Shown: positions 30,006-40,246, counted from the first letter of the stretch. The stretch is DNA of 64,000 nt from Hoeflea sp. IMCC20628 (GCF_001011155.1 NZ_CP011479.1:2188501-2252500); one strand, 5' to 3'. Made by a program: numbers and translations. The notes: generated by a model not told the origin, from the sequence alone.

Positions 30006-30842
30006 CTATAACCCGAGCAACCTTGCCGCAAGCTCGTCCGCCACGCCGGCATGATCGGAAAGCGGCAGCAGATTTCCCAACAAGAAGGCCGCAAATGCGG
30101 CAAAGACAAGACCATCGACCCGATCCATGACACCGCCATGACCGGGAATGAGCTGGCTGGAATCTTTTGCGCCAAAACGGCGTTTGACCCAGGATTCAAA
30201 CAGGTCTCCGGCCTCAGATGCGACCGACAGAACCAGAGCCACCACTGGAATCATCCAGCCGCCGCCATGACGGATGGCCAGTGCGACGCCAACCCCTGCG
30301 CCAACGCCCGCGGCAGCCCCGAAAATGGCGCCCGACCAGGTTTTTCCGGGCGATATGCGCGGCGCCAGCTTGGGACCACCCAGGGCCCGGCCGCAAAAAT
30401 AGGCCAGAATGTCGGTGGCCCAGACAATGGCAAGGACAAACAGCATGGCAAACAGGCCAAACAGCCCCTCGCCGCGAATCTCCGCCAGCGCCAGACCGGA
30501 AAACCCTGCATAAAGCACCGCGACCGCCGACCAGGGGCCTGCGCCACGCTTGATTCCGGCAAACGCCGCGCCGCCTGCGCCGATAAAGATCGCGGCCAGC
30601 GCCATCACCGGCAAGGAGGTGAGCACAAACACGGCGGTGGCCAGAATGGCAAGCCAACCAATTGCATTGGCCAGCGGGGCCTTGACCGGCGCGTTGGCCA
30701 TCGTGGAAAATTCATAATGCATGAGCACCATGATCAGGACAGCGAGGAATGTGAACCAGATGCCGCCGATCCAGGTCGCGGCCAGCACCAGCACACCAAG
30801 CACAACGCCTGACATGATCCGAAGCCGCAGTTCGCGCGACAT
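30006..30842 (-). CDS. cdsA: Phosphatidate cytidylyltransferase
   Basis: A 278-residue integral membrane enzyme that makes CDP-diacylglycerol, the precursor of all phospholipids. Several hydrophobic segments fill the protein, and the family signature is present near the C terminus as SWVKRRFGAKDSS followed by PGHGGVMDRVDGL. Its start overlaps the uppS stop by one base, which couples their translation. Length fits the family. Confidence 0.96.
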   Translation of the reverse strand: MSRELRLRIMSGVVLGVLVLAATWIGGIWFTFLAVLIMVLMHYEFSTMANAPVKAPLANAIGWLAILATAVFVLTSLPVMALAAIFIGAGGAAFAGIKRGAGPWSAVAVLYAGFSGLALAEIRGEGLFGLFAMLFVLAIVWATDILAYFCGRALGGPKLAPRISPGKTWSGAIFGAAAGVGAGVGVALAIRHGGGWMIPVVALVLSVASEAGDLFESWVKRRFGAKDSSQLIPGHGGVMDRVDGLVFAAFAAFLLGNLLPLSDHAGVADELAARLLGL

Positions 30843-31597
30843 CAGGATCCGACCGCCATGTTTGGCGTCGGCACCGCGCCGAAACGACGGTCCCGGCGAT
30901 TGAATTCGGCGAGCGCATCGTGAAATGCGTTGCGGTCAAAATCCGGCCACAGACAGGGCATGAAGACAAACTCCGAATAGGCCGCCTGCCACAGCAGGAA
31001 ATTGGAAAGCCGCTGTTCGCCACTGGTGCGGATCACCAGATCCGGATCAGGAACTCCAGCGGTATCGACGAAGGCCGACAGGGTCATCTCGTCAATGGTC
31101 GCGTCATCCAGTTGACCGGCCTTTACCGCTGCCACAATCTGGCGGGTGGCACGCACCAATTCGTCACGGGCACCGTAATTGAAGGCGATCACCAGTGTTA
31201 CGCCTGTGTTGTCGCGGGTCCGATCCTCTGCTTCGTTGAGCAATGCGCGGATATCAGGCTCTATAGTCTGGCGACAGCCGATGACGCGCACAATGACGTT
31301 TTCACGGTGCAGCTCGGCTAGATCCCTGCGAATGAAGAACCGCAGGATGCCCATGAGGTCAGAGACCTCTTCCTTCGGCCGGTTCCAGTTCTCGGAGGAA
31401 AAGGCAAACAGGGTCAGATACTGGACTCCGGCCTCGGCGGCGGTGCGCACCGCCTCGCGAACGCGCTCGACGCCGGCGCGATGGCCGGCTGTGCGCGGCA
31501 GGCCGCGCGCATTGGCCCAACGGCCGTTGCCGTCCATGATGATGGCGACATGCCGAGGCGTGTTGATGGGGACTGCGGATTGCATTGCTTTGGCCAT
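30842..31597 (-). CDS. uppS: Isoprenyl (undecaprenyl) diphosphate synthase
   Basis: A 251-residue cis-prenyltransferase that makes the C55 lipid carrier for peptidoglycan and O-antigen. The N-terminal motif [14 protein letters not shown] carries the catalytic Asp, followed by [18 protein letters not shown] and the C-terminal [15 protein letters not shown] are also present. It is followed directly by cdsA and preceded by frr at 26 bases, the conserved frr-uppS-cdsA order. Confidence 0.97.
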   Translation of the reverse strand: MAKAMQSAVPINTPRHVAIIMDGNGRWANARGLPRTAGHRAGVERVREAVRTAAEAGVQYLTLFAFSSENWNRPKEEVSDLMGILRFFIRRDLAELHRENVIVRVIGCRQTIEPDIRALLNEAEDRTRDNTGVTLVIAFNYGARDELVRATRQIVAAVKAGQLDDATIDEMTLSAFVDTAGVPDPDLVIRTSGEQRLSNFLLWQAAYSEFVFMPCLWPDFDRNAFHDALAEFNRRDRRFGAVPTPNMAVGS

Positions 31598-31623
31598 TTC
31601 CCGACTAGTAGCGTGAGTCGTGC

Positions 31624-32184
31624 CTAAACCTGCATGATTTCCTTTTCCTTTTCGACCAGCAAGTGGTCAATTTCGCCGATCTTCTCGTCGGTCATCTTCT
31701 GGACCTGGTCGGACTCGCGGCGGCTGTCGTCCTGGCTGATGTCGCCGTCCTTTTCCGCCTTCTTGAGCGCGTCCATGCCGTCGCGGCGAACATTGCGAAC
31801 AGCGATGCGGGCATTTTCCGCATAGGTATGGGACACCTTGACCAGTTGCTTGCGGCGCTCTTCGTTGAGTTCGGGCAAGGGAATGCGAAGGTTTTGTCCG
31901 TCGACAATCGGGTTGAGCCCCAGATTGGCTTCGCGGATACCGCGGTCGACTGCGCCGACCATCTGCTTGTCCCAGACCGAGACGCCGAGCATACGCGGTT
32001 CCGGCACGGTGACGTTGGCCACCTGATTGAGCGGTACACGTGAACCATAGGCTTCAACCATCACCGGATCGAGCACGTTGGGCGACGCACGGCCGGTCCG
32101 CAAGGAGGCCAGATCACTCTTGAAAGCGGTAATGGCGCCTTCCATGCGACGTTTCAGTTCTTTCAAGTCAGCACCTTCACTCAT
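31624..32184 (-). CDS. frr: Ribosome recycling factor
   Basis: A 186-residue ribosome recycling factor, which with EF-G splits the post-termination ribosome. It has the family's helical hairpin composition, with [12 protein letters not shown] near residue 28, [17 protein letters not shown] in the middle and the C-terminal helix [11 protein letters not shown]. It lies 57 bases downstream of pyrH and 26 bases upstream of uppS in a co-directional block. Confidence 0.97.
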   Translation of the reverse strand: MSEGADLKELKRRMEGAITAFKSDLASLRTGRASPNVLDPVMVEAYGSRVPLNQVANVTVPEPRMLGVSVWDKQMVGAVDRGIREANLGLNPIVDGQNLRIPLPELNEERRKQLVKVSHTYAENARIAVRNVRRDGMDALKKAEKDGDISQDDSRRESDQVQKMTDEKIGEIDHLLVEKEKEIMQV

Positions 32185-32241
32185 CCCAAGTCCTCCTTGC
32201 AGGAACCCCTGCTTCTCTAATGCAGCGCGGTCGCCCGCGTT

Positions 32242-32964
32242 CTAATGATCGCGAACGATGGTCGCGCGGCCTTCTCCAACCATAATCTTGGCAAATTCGC
32301 CTTTTTCGTGGATGGAGAAGACAATGATCGGAATAGAATTTTCACGCGCCAAGGCTACGGCGGCGACGTCCATGACGGCAAGCCCCTTGTTGAGCACTTC
32401 GTCATGGGTGATTGTGTCATAGCGGGTGGCTTCGGGGAACTTCTTCGGGTCGGCGGAATAGATGCCATCGACCTGAGTTCCCTTGAGTATGGCTTCGGCG
32501 CCCATTTCGGCTGCCCGCAAGGCCGCAGCGGAATCTGTGGTGAAAAACGGATTTCCGGTGCCGCCGGCAAAAATCACCACCCTGCCCCGCTTGAGATGGT
32601 TGAGGGCCGCGCGTTGCGAGAAATTCTGGCAGATATCAGGCATCGACACCGCTGAGACCACTTCGGTGTCAACGCCGAGCTTGCGCAGTGACGTGGCCAG
32701 CGCGAGCGCATTGATCACGGTTGCCAGCATGCCCATGTGGTCGCCGGTCACCCGGTCACCACCCTTTGACGCGACGGCGACGCCGCGGAAAATATTGCCG
32801 CCACCAACCACGACACCAACTTCGACGCCCATGGCGTGAACCTCGGAGATATCGGCGGCAATGCGGTCGACCACTGCAACATCAATGCCGAAACCCTGGC
32901 TACCCATCAGGGCTTCGCCCGAGGCTTTGAGGAGAACGCGCTTAAAGAGGGGCTTTGATGTCAT
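32242..32964 (-). CDS. pyrH: UMP kinase
   Basis: A 240-residue bacterial UMP kinase of the amino-acid-kinase fold that phosphorylates UMP to UDP. Key motifs are VLLKASGEALMG at the N terminus, VVVGGGNIFRG, the RGRVVIFAGGTGNPFFTTDSAA phosphate-binding region, and LKGTQVDGIYSADP. It lies between tsf and frr in the standard rpsB-tsf-pyrH-frr order, 105 bases after tsf. Confidence 0.97.
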   Translation of the reverse strand: MTSKPLFKRVLLKASGEALMGSQGFGIDVAVVDRIAADISEVHAMGVEVGVVVGGGNIFRGVAVASKGGDRVTGDHMGMLATVINALALATSLRKLGVDTEVVSAVSMPDICQNFSQRAALNHLKRGRVVIFAGGTGNPFFTTDSAAALRAAEMGAEAILKGTQVDGIYSADPKKFPEATRYDTITHDEVLNKGLAVMDVAAVALARENSIPIIVFSIHEKGEFAKIMVGEGRATIVRDH

Positions 32965-33003
32965 GGAATGGTCCGGATCTGATGTGTCAGGTCCGGATAC
33001 ACG

Positions 33004-33033
33004 AAGGGCACCGCGTTGTCACGCGATGCCCTT
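33004..33033 (-). terminator. Hairpin after tsf, possible weak terminator or attenuator
   Basis: On the minus strand AAGGGCA-CGCG and CGCG-TGCCCTT pair across one mismatch with a TGACAA loop. It lies in the 105-base gap between tsf and pyrH. No clear T-run follows, so it may only reduce read-through or stabilise the tsf message. Confidence 0.5.
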
Positions 33034-33069
33034 GTGCTTTTTCAACAATGCGGCGTCTGGCGCCCAGTG

Positions 33070-33993
33070 TCAGCCCTTTACAGCGGCAGCCACCTCGGCG
33101 GCGAAGTCGCTGGTTTCCTTCTCGATGCCTTCACCGAGCTGGAAGCGGACGAATCCGGCGATTTCAACAGGGGCACCAGCTTCGGCAGCGGCAGCCTTGA
33201 CTGCCTCACCGACGGTCAGGTCGGGGTTCATCACGAAAGACTGCGAGAGAAGGGCTACTTCCTCGAAGAACTTCCGCATACGGCCTTCGACCATCTTCTC
33301 GATGATGGCTTCCGGCTTGCCCGATTCGCGCGCCTGCTCGATGAACACATTGCGTTCACGGTCGGCGATGGCGGCATCGACGTCATCGGAGGTCAATGCC
33401 AGCGGGTTGGTGGCGGCGATGTGCATGGCGACCTGACGGCCAATGGCGTTCAAAGCCTCGGCGTTGCCGGTCGACTTGACGGCGACGATGACACCGAGCT
33501 TGCCAAGACCGTCGGCAACCGCGTTGTGCACATAGGTGGCAACCACACCGTCATCGACAGACAGCTTGGCCGAACGGCGGAAGCTCATGTTCTCGCCGAT
33601 ATGACCGATGGCGTCCTTGACGGTGTCGGTGACCGACTTGCCGGTGGACGGTACGGTTGCAGCGGCAACAGCAGCGTCGGACCCATCGGTGGTCAAAGCA
33701 ACAGTCGCGATCGAGCGGGCCAGATCCTGGAAGCCGTCATTGCGGGCGACAAAATCGGTCTCGGAGTTAACTTCGACGACGACAGCTGACTTGCCTTCAG
33801 ACGCAACCGCGATCAGGCCTTCAGCGGCAGTGCGGCCCGACTTCTTGTCGGCCTTGGCAATGCCCTTGGCACGGAGCCAGTCGACTGCGGCTTCCATGTC
33901 GCCAGCGTTTTCGGCCAGCGCCTTCTTGCAGTCCATCATGCCGGCGCCGGTCTTGTCGCGCAGCTCTTTCACCATTGCAGCGGTAATGCTCAT
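33070..33993 (-). CDS. tsf: Elongation factor Ts
   Basis: A 307-residue EF-Ts, the nucleotide exchange factor of EF-Tu. The N-terminal UBA-like domain has [19 protein letters not shown], and the core has [14 protein letters not shown], the region that contacts EF-Tu. Length is normal for alphaproteobacteria. It follows rpsB by about 150 bases on the same strand, with a hairpin between them. Confidence 0.98.
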   Translation of the reverse strand: MSITAAMVKELRDKTGAGMMDCKKALAENAGDMEAAVDWLRAKGIAKADKKSGRTAAEGLIAVASEGKSAVVVEVNSETDFVARNDGFQDLARSIATVALTTDGSDAAVAAATVPSTGKSVTDTVKDAIGHIGENMSFRRSAKLSVDDGVVATYVHNAVADGLGKLGVIVAVKSTGNAEALNAIGRQVAMHIAATNPLALTSDDVDAAIADRERNVFIEQARESGKPEAIIEKMVEGRMRKFFEEVALLSQSFVMNPDLTVGEAVKAAAAEAGAPVEIAGFVRFQLGEGIEKETSDFAAEVAAAVKG

Positions 33994-34093
33994 AACAGCC
34001 TCTTCATTCTTTGGGCGTCCGGTCCGGCCTTTGACGGCACTTCAGACCCGGAATCGCCTGGCGGCATATCAACCATGCCATTGAAATGTGACA

Positions 34094-34123
34094 GCCCGGC
34101 AAAGCACGATGGCTTGGCCGGGC
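34094..34123. terminator. Hairpin between rpsB and tsf
   Basis: GCCCGGC at 34094-34100 pairs with GCCGGGC at 34117-34123, with an extension of AAGC/GCTT inside. There is no strong T-run on the minus strand, so it is probably an intercistronic attenuator or processing structure that sets the rpsB to tsf ratio, not a full terminator. Confidence 0.5.
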
Positions 34124-34145
34124 CGGTTTTGTCCGAAACCCGGAA

Positions 34146-35015
34146 TTAAGCCTTGGCGGCTTCTTCTGCAGGTGCAGCTTCCGCAGGCGCAGCTTCAACG
34201 GCTGCGGCAGGTGCGGCTTCAGCAGGTGCAGCTTCGGCTGCTGTCGGAGCTGCAGCTTCAGGGGCTGCGGCGAGCGCTGGCTCGACCGGTGCTTCCATGG
34301 CGCCGAGATCGACACCGGATGAACCCTGCTGACGGGCGATGCCGTCGATGCAGGCGCGGCTGATCAGGTCGCAATAAAGCGAAATGGCGCGGCTGGCGTC
34401 ATCATTGCCCGGGATCGGGTAATCGACAACATCGGGATCGCAGTTCGAATCGATGATCGCAACGACCGGAATGCCAAGACGCTTGGCTTCCTGGATGGCA
34501 ATGCCTTCCTTGTTGGTGTCGATGACGAACATCAGGTCGGGGGTGCCGCCCATGTCACGGATACCGCCAAGTGCGCGGTTGAGTTTTTCACGTTCGCGCT
34601 CGAGGTTGAGGCGTTCCTTCTTGGTGAAGCCGGTGGCTTCGGAAGCAAGGATCTCGTCGAGCTTGCGCAGACGCTGGATCGAATGTGAAATGGTCTTCCA
34701 GTTGGTCAGCATGCCGCCGAGCCAACGGGCGTTGACGTAATACTGAGCCGAACGGGATGCTGCATCGGCAACAATCTCGGAAGCCTGACGCTTGGTGCCG
34801 ACGAACAGCACGCGGCCGCCCTTGGACACGGTGTCGGACACAAGCTTGAGAGCCTGGTTCATCATCGGCACGGTCTGGCCGAGATCGAGAATGTGAAGAT
34901 TGCTGCGCGCACCAAAGATGTACGGCTTCATTTTCGGGTTCCAGCGGTGAGTCTGGTGTCCGAAGTGTACGCCTGCTTCAAGCAGCTGGCGCATGGTAAA
35001 TTCCGGCAATGCCAT
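34146..35015 (-). CDS. rpsB: 30S ribosomal protein S2 with Ala/Pro/Glu-rich tail
   Basis: A 289-residue ribosomal protein S2. The conserved body ends near residue 240 and shows [19 protein letters not shown] at the N terminus, [10 protein letters not shown], and [20 protein letters not shown]. The last 49 residues (about 241-289) are almost entirely Ala, Pro and Glu in repeats such as [10 protein letters not shown], a low-complexity extension absent from E. coli S2. AGGAG lies upstream of the start. It heads the rpsB-tsf-pyrH-frr block; the 278 bases upstream (35016-35293) must hold its promoter, but I could not place it with confidence. Confidence 0.97.
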   Translation of the reverse strand: MALPEFTMRQLLEAGVHFGHQTHRWNPKMKPYIFGARSNLHILDLGQTVPMMNQALKLVSDTVSKGGRVLFVGTKRQASEIVADAASRSAQYYVNARWLGGMLTNWKTISHSIQRLRKLDEILASEATGFTKKERLNLEREREKLNRALGGIRDMGGTPDLMFVIDTNKEGIAIQEAKRLGIPVVAIIDSNCDPDVVDYPIPGNDDASRAISLYCDLISRACIDGIARQQGSSGVDLGAMEAPVEPALAAAPEAAAPTAAEAAPAEAAPAAAVEAAPAEAAPAEEAAKA

Positions 35016-35293
35016 GCCTATTACTCCTATTTCCGGTTGAACCTCCGCAGGGCGTGAGCGCTAAGCGCCACCGGCGGACCAATCCGGATTTCTCCCGGAT
35101 CAACCCATGCCCCACGTGTGGAATAGGGTTCGCTTACAGGCAACCAGGCGGTATTGCAAGCGACAAGAGCTGGAAAGGCCGGAAACAGCCGCTTCCATTT
35201 GGTTCCCGGCTCCCAGCGCGCAGCCCGTCGGAAGCGCCGCGTGCCGTCCGGTAGGTGATCCTGTCGTTCATGCAGCCTTGGCACCCCCGGAAT

Positions 35294-36028
35294 TCAGTTG
35301 TGTGGCGGGTAATATCCACCGTTGTTGATGCACCATGTCATGCCCGGCGCGGGTGAGGCCAAATCAGGCACGTTAAAGCTGCCTTCACCGTTGCTCCGAC
35401 TGTCGCCGCCATATGCGTTAGACAAAAGCGTCCAAAGCTTTTCATTTTCCATCGCAATGAAGGCGCGGCCATCCGCAGGGACAGCCAACGACGTCAAACA
35501 GCCATCCCCCGAACCCAATTGCATTTGGGCGAGGTAATAATGTGAATCGTCACCGGCATACCCGTTCTCCAATGCCTTGCACCACGTGATGCTGTCTTGA
35601 TATGGGAGCGTCGCGGCGGTTTGGATTTCCCAGCCCTCCATGCAATAGCCAGTAACGAACGCCACGATTTCACCAGGCATTCTATCATCGGATCGGTTGC
35701 TGCCTGACCCTCTTGGAGGAATAATACCAGATTCGACAACGCACCATCGCATCGAGCCACTGTCACGAAGATCGGGCAGGACAAACGGGTTGCCGTCATT
35801 GAACATGTTGAGCGCTCCGTTATTTCCGAGTGATCGACCATTAGCTTCAATCGTGCCCCGCGGGCAAAAACGGTTCGCCATCAATACAATCTCGCCCAAA
35901 TATTCTTCTGCCTGTGCTTCGGATGGAGCAAAGCCGGCAAGGCCGGACCCGTTTGCCAGTGCCGCAATCACCAGAATTCCCAGCCCGCGCGCCAGTTCTC
36001 CTAACCGTCCCAAATCAAAAATATACAT
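35294..36028 (-). CDS. Exported protein with phage tail-collar-like repeats
   Basis: A 244-residue protein with an N-terminal hydrophobic signal sequence (about residues 8-40, ending in SEAQA). The mature part has three related segments that resemble the phage tail-collar / microcystin-dependent-protein fold: GEIVLMANRFCPRG (45-58) ending in PFVLPDLR, GEIVAFVTGYCMEGWE (119-134), and a third ending in SFNVPDL (217-223). Segments one and three close with a WC-x(4)-G-x-x-PP pattern. In phages this fold sits on tail fibres; here the export signal suggests a periplasmic or surface role, which is inference. No other phage gene is nearby. Confidence 0.65.
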   Translation of the reverse strand: MYIFDLGRLGELARGLGILVIAALANGSGLAGFAPSEAQAEEYLGEIVLMANRFCPRGTIEANGRSLGNNGALNMFNDGNPFVLPDLRDSGSMRWCVVESGIIPPRGSGSNRSDDRMPGEIVAFVTGYCMEGWEIQTAATLPYQDSITWCKALENGYAGDDSHYYLAQMQLGSGDGCLTSLAVPADGRAFIAMENEKLWTLLSNAYGGDSRSNGEGSFNVPDLASPAPGMTWCINNGGYYPPHN

Positions 36029-36498
36029 CGAAAAAGCCTTTTCGCTTTGCAGCAGAAGTCTCCACGCAAGCTGATTTTGACACGGGAAACACGCAAGGAC
36101 GCTAACAGACAGCTGATCAGCGACCTAACGCTAAGATTTGCCAATTCCGGCACCGACCATAGCGTGTCAGCGACAGGAATCTGTCCGGCTGCCCGGCAAA
36201 TCAGGTACGCGCGCCGTGGGAACCGCACGAAAAGAGGTAACGGCACGCGATAGGTCGGCTGCCGAATGTCTCTGCCGCAATTGCTTGCGGCTTTGGCCAA
36301 CCACATTGCGCATACAGCGTTTTTCCAGGATGGTGCTAATGTCCTAATCCAATTGTTCTTATTGGCTTCAGCGGAGGAACCGGCGATCGACAGGCACCAC
36401 CCGACTGCCGCGAAACCCAGCATGCATCAAGCCGAAACGTATGTTCTCATACCGATTAACGCTACCATCCATTTTCACTGACCCAAGGACTGTCCACC
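36029..36498. other. Non-coding gap upstream of the collar-like gene
   Basis: About 470 bases with no convincing gene. On the minus strand, an open frame at 36001-36423 starts with a signal-peptide-like MLGFAAVGWCLSIAG, but it lacks a ribosome binding site, its later part is not protein-like, and it runs into the collar gene. It may be a decayed exported-protein gene. The stretch must also hold the collar-gene promoter and that of the divergent 36499 gene. Confidence 0.4.
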
Positions 36499-36840
36499 AT
36501 GACCCGCTCGCGCCTCACCGCCACCCTGTATGCCGGTCTGCTCGCTTCCGGCCTCTGCGCAAGCATTGCCGCTGCCGCACCTGCCGGAGCCGATACAAGA
36601 TGTGAGCCGCAGATCATCTGCTATGCAACTTGCGTTTATGGCAAAACCAATGGCTTCGCCGATGAAAGGGTAAGGAGCCATGAGCGGAGGGAATACAAGC
36701 AAGCGGCGAAGAAGGCGGACGAAATCTGCGCCGCACAATGCAGCGACGAACCCGGGGGGCGGACCGCAGAGGTTCGTCAGGCATGCGCAGACGAATCCTA
36801 CAGGGCACTTCTGCGAGGCGAAATCAGGCTCGTCGACTAG
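36499..36840 (+). CDS. Small exported protein with paired cysteines
   Basis: A 113-residue protein with a signal peptide (about residues 1-31, ending in AGA). The mature part is charged and has six cysteines, in RCEPQIICYATCVYG, EICAAQCSDE and QACADE, spaced as in a small disulfide-bonded helical protein. I do not recognise the family. It is a single gene between the collar-like gene (divergent) and the Hsp70-like gene (convergent). Confidence 0.6.
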   Translation: MTRSRLTATLYAGLLASGLCASIAAAAPAGADTRCEPQIICYATCVYGKTNGFADERVRSHERREYKQAAKKADEICAAQCSDEPGGRTAEVRQACADESYRALLRGEIRLVD

Positions 36841-36898
36841 AGTTGGCAGAGCATGGAATCGGTCGATGCAATCGTGAAAGCCGCTCCGACCGTGTCTG

Positions 36899-38203
36899 TC
36901 ACGCCCCTACTGGCACGGTCCATTGCGCGATGTCGTCGCGCTCGCCGATCAGCGCCAATCCGTGGGCAATCGAGATCAGCTCGCCGCCGGTCTCGATGCG
37001 GCTGGCGTCAAAGCGTTCGGTGAAGATGCGGCGCACGGCGGGCACGAACGAGGTGCCGCCGGTCAAAAAGATCTTGTCGACATCGGCAGGTGCGGTGTTG
37101 GTCTTAGCGAGCACATCATCAAGGGCTGCGGTGATGCGGCTGAGATCACCGGCGATCCAGCTTTCGAAATCGCTGCGCCTGACCGATTTCTCTCCGGCTT
37201 TGCCGAGCGGCGCAAAGCGGAATTCAGCCTCTTCCTGCCCGGACAAGGCCATCTTGGTTGCGGAAATTGCCTGGTTGAGCGCGTAGCCCTCATCATGTTC
37301 GATCAGGTCGATGAACAGTTCCAGCTTGTCGGGCTCCACCGCCTGGCGCACCAGGTTCTTGAGATCGGCATATTCCTTGGTGGTCTTGAAGATCGACAGC
37401 TGGTTCCAGCGCGAGAAACTCGAATAATAGCTGCCCGGCACATCGAGCTTCTTGCCAAAACTCGAAAACTGGCTGCCCTTGCCGATTTCGGGCGCGATCA
37501 GATGATCGATCATCCGCGCGTCAAACTGGTCGCCGGCAACACCGACACCGGAATGGCCGATGGGAACGGCACTGATCCGCCCTGCCCGGGTCTCGAAGCG
37601 GATCAGCGAAAAGTCGCTGGTGCCGCCGCCGAAATCGGCAACCAGAACGGTGGCGTCATGGTTCAGGTTCTGAGCGAAATAGAAGGCCGCGGCGACCGGC
37701 TCGTAGACATAATGCAGCTCCGGAAAGCCCAGCCGGGTCAGCGCCTCGGTGTAGCGCTGCATGGCCAGATCGGCATCGGGCCGCGAACCGGCGAAATGCA
37801 CCGGCCGGCCGGTGACGACGCGCTTGACCGGCTGCGGCCAGTTGTCACCGGCATAGCTCTCGAGCCGCTTGAGGAAGACTTCCATCAAATCCTCGAACTT
37901 GAAACGGCGGCCATGCACCATGGTGCCCTGAAACAGCGCCGAGGCGGCAAAGGTCTTGATCGACTGCAGGAAGCGGCATTCGCCCGGATTGTCGATGAAG
38001 GCGCGAATGGCGGCCTGGCCGGCTTCGACCTGCAGCGCGCTGGCGCCGAGCTTCGGATCCTTGATGAAAGACAGCGCCGTGCGCATGGTGTCGCTCTGCC
38101 CGGCATCCGAGTTGAAGCGGACCGATGCAGTGTCGGTGCCTGTGTCCAGCTGAGCCAGAACAGTGTTGGTCGTGCCGAAATCTAGCCCGAGCGCATTGGC
38201 CAT
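36899..38203 (-). CDS. Hsp70-family putative chaperone (YegD-like)
   Basis: A 434-residue actin/Hsp70-fold ATPase. The N terminus has the phosphate-1 loop GLDFGTTNTVLAQ (residues 6-18), the middle has LVADFGGGTSDFSLI (phosphate-2) and near the end FLTGGTSFVPAVRR (adenosine site). It has no substrate-binding domain like that of DnaK, matching YegD-type proteins of about 450 residues whose client is unknown. The start at 38203 was chosen because homologues begin MANALG; the frame is open to 38482. It is a single gene, with no J-protein adjacent. Confidence 0.9.
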   Translation of the reverse strand: MANALGLDFGTTNTVLAQLDTGTDTASVRFNSDAGQSDTMRTALSFIKDPKLGASALQVEAGQAAIRAFIDNPGECRFLQSIKTFAASALFQGTMVHGRRFKFEDLMEVFLKRLESYAGDNWPQPVKRVVTGRPVHFAGSRPDADLAMQRYTEALTRLGFPELHYVYEPVAAAFYFAQNLNHDATVLVADFGGGTSDFSLIRFETRAGRISAVPIGHSGVGVAGDQFDARMIDHLIAPEIGKGSQFSSFGKKLDVPGSYYSSFSRWNQLSIFKTTKEYADLKNLVRQAVEPDKLELFIDLIEHDEGYALNQAISATKMALSGQEEAEFRFAPLGKAGEKSVRRSDFESWIAGDLSRITAALDDVLAKTNTAPADVDKIFLTGGTSFVPAVRRIFTERFDASRIETGGELISIAHGLALIGERDDIAQWTVPVGA

Positions 38204-38462
38204 GGCTGCGGCTCCATCATGTCTTGCAGTTGAGGTGGAAACGGTGCGCCGGTGGCGGTTGCCGCTGAAGAGCGGGCCTGATGCCACACTCAGGCTGCGC
38301 CGTCCACCCGCAGGCTGCAGCTTGTGCTGTGTGTGTACGTGACTTAATGCCGTCAATCGCCGAAACAGGTCACCGATCCGCACGCCGCATCTGACACGCG
38401 CCCGCCGCACTACTGCGAGGCGTATCGCGGGTGTTCCAGCGCCTCGAAACAGTCGGTGAGTT

Positions 38463-40111
38463 TTATCCGGAAAAACCCGCATAGGCGCTCTGGTAATCGC
38501 TGAGCAGTTTCTTGCGGGCAGCCGTCACCGGACAGGTCGGCAGCAGCACGATGTCGGTTTGCGACAGGGCCTCCGCTTCCTCGCCAGTCAGCGGCAGGAC
38601 CGTCCTGTAGGGATCGCCGCCAATCGACACGCCTTTCGCCGGGGTGCGCCCCATCACCGCGGCGATCGGATTGGCGAAATCGCGCAGGTCAATCACCTCG
38701 TAATGGCGGTCCAGCCGTGCCTCGCGCTCACGGATGGCTTCGATCACCTCGTCCATGGTCTTGAGCACGGTGACCTGAAACCGGTGATCGAAATAGAGCC
38801 AGTAGGTCGGCAAGATATTGAACCGGGCGTAGCCCTCATAGGTATCACGACCCTCGGCCATCACCGGACGCGCCTTCTCGGCCGCCTCTACGGTCAAAAC
38901 CTTGGCACTGAAACTCATGCTCGGCGGCAGGTTTTCGGTCTCGATCGAGGCGTCCCTGACCGATGTGGCCGCGGCCCGCGCAGTCGAATGCAGCATCTTG
39001 GTGACCGTCGGCAGCGATACCAGCGCGATCAGCACGATCAGGGGCGAGAGTTGCGCCCGCCTTTGTGGCGCGGTGGCGAGAAACAGCACCAGCAGGAACG
39101 GCCAGACAGAGACAAAGGCTGCGCCGCCAAAATTCTGCGATTCAAACAGCGCATCGGCGATGATCAGCGCCAGCAGCCAGAGCCAGTCCTGATCAAGCCG
39201 GTTGGGTGACGGTGTGAGGGGATGATCGCTGTCGAATACTGCCAACAGGTTTGAACCGCCCCAATAACGGCAGGCAAACAGATAGGCCGAAAGCAGCGTG
39301 GCGGCGAAGATGACATCGAACCTGGCGCTGACGGTGGTGACCAGATTGGACAGCAAGACCATCTCATTGTTGGCAAACAGCCGCATGACCGATTGCAGAT
39401 AGGCCGACACACTGCCGCTCAGCAGTTCCAGACCGGCCACCAGCCCCAGGCAGATGGCAGCAATGATCATCGATGTGGCAACGCCAATCCTGTGTGAGAC
39501 CACAGCCATGGCGAGGATCAGTCCGGCCACCGCAAAGCCATTCATCTTGATGAAGGCCAGGGTGAGCAACAGCGCCGAGATCAAGCCGATCAGCGTCGGG
39601 TGCGAGCGGACGAAAAACAGTGTGGCGACGAGCAGATAGAGCAAAACCGCACTGTGCCGGTTGTAATAGGCAAAGCCTTCAACACCGGGAAACGCGTTCC
39701 AGGACATGATGTTGAGCGGCAGGATCGAAAACAGCAGAAAAGGCAGCAGCAGGGCAAAGGCTCCAACGGGCCCACGCTCGAGCGCAAACCAGCAGATGAC
39801 TGCGAACATCGGAACCGTGATCAGCATCCTGCACCACTGGATGGTCAGCGCCACATTGCCATGCGGAAACAGGCTGCTGAGCAGGTCGAACAGGAGGTAA
39901 TTGAGCGGTCCGACCGGGGCATGAATATCGGTGTAGATTTGCTGCCCGACGGACAGACGGTAAGCCCCGTCAATATAGTTATAGGTGTCCAGAAGCTCTC
40001 CCCCCAGAGGCAACTCCAAAAAAAACTCCGGCACAGTCCGATCAGCACGACAACAGTTGCAAGTGTTGCATATAGCAGACGCGCCGGACGCCCCAGATAT
40101 TCCCGCTTCAT
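38463..40111 (-). CDS. GT-C-like polytopic membrane protein, frameshifted in a poly-T run
   Basis: The main frame (38463-40034) encodes 523 residues with about ten membrane segments and a C-terminal soluble part of about 170 residues. The first exterior loop DTYNYIDGAYRLSVGQ and APVGPLNYLL resembles GT-C glycosyltransferases (PMT/ArnT group), which use lipid-linked sugars. The natural start, ATG 40111 (MKREYLGRPARLLYATLA, a first helix), is in another frame; the two join perfectly if one T is added to the run of eight T residues (plus-strand A-run 40018-40025). So this is a one-base frameshift, a phase-variable switch or a sequencing error. A GTG at 40034 could start the short form. Sugar transfer is inference. 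Confidence 0.7.
40018..40025. repeat. Homopolymer A8/T8 tract at the frameshift
   Basis: Eight A residues (T on the coding strand). One extra base in this tract would fuse the 26-residue upstream frame to the downstream frame as RSFFLELPLGGELL. The tract is long enough for slipped-strand mispairing. Confidence 0.85.
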
Positions 40112-40246
40112 ACTTTACCGCCCCCCTTCACTGCTCTGTCATGCCCGGATCAAAGGGCAAATTGCTGTGCATTGGCTTCATTTTCATTAAAAATGAAAGC
40201 TTTCAGGCGTTTACCAGCCGACGGCGGCGACCGAAGCGCACCAGTC

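Noticed and set aside
35016-35293. Possible tRNA or small RNA upstream of rpsB
   Set aside because: No cloverleaf or CCA end found on either strand; treated as the rpsB promoter and leader.
36001-36423. Minus-strand frame with a signal-peptide-like start
   Set aside because: No ribosome binding site, Arg/Cys-rich unnatural later half and overlap with the collar gene; listed only as possible decay.
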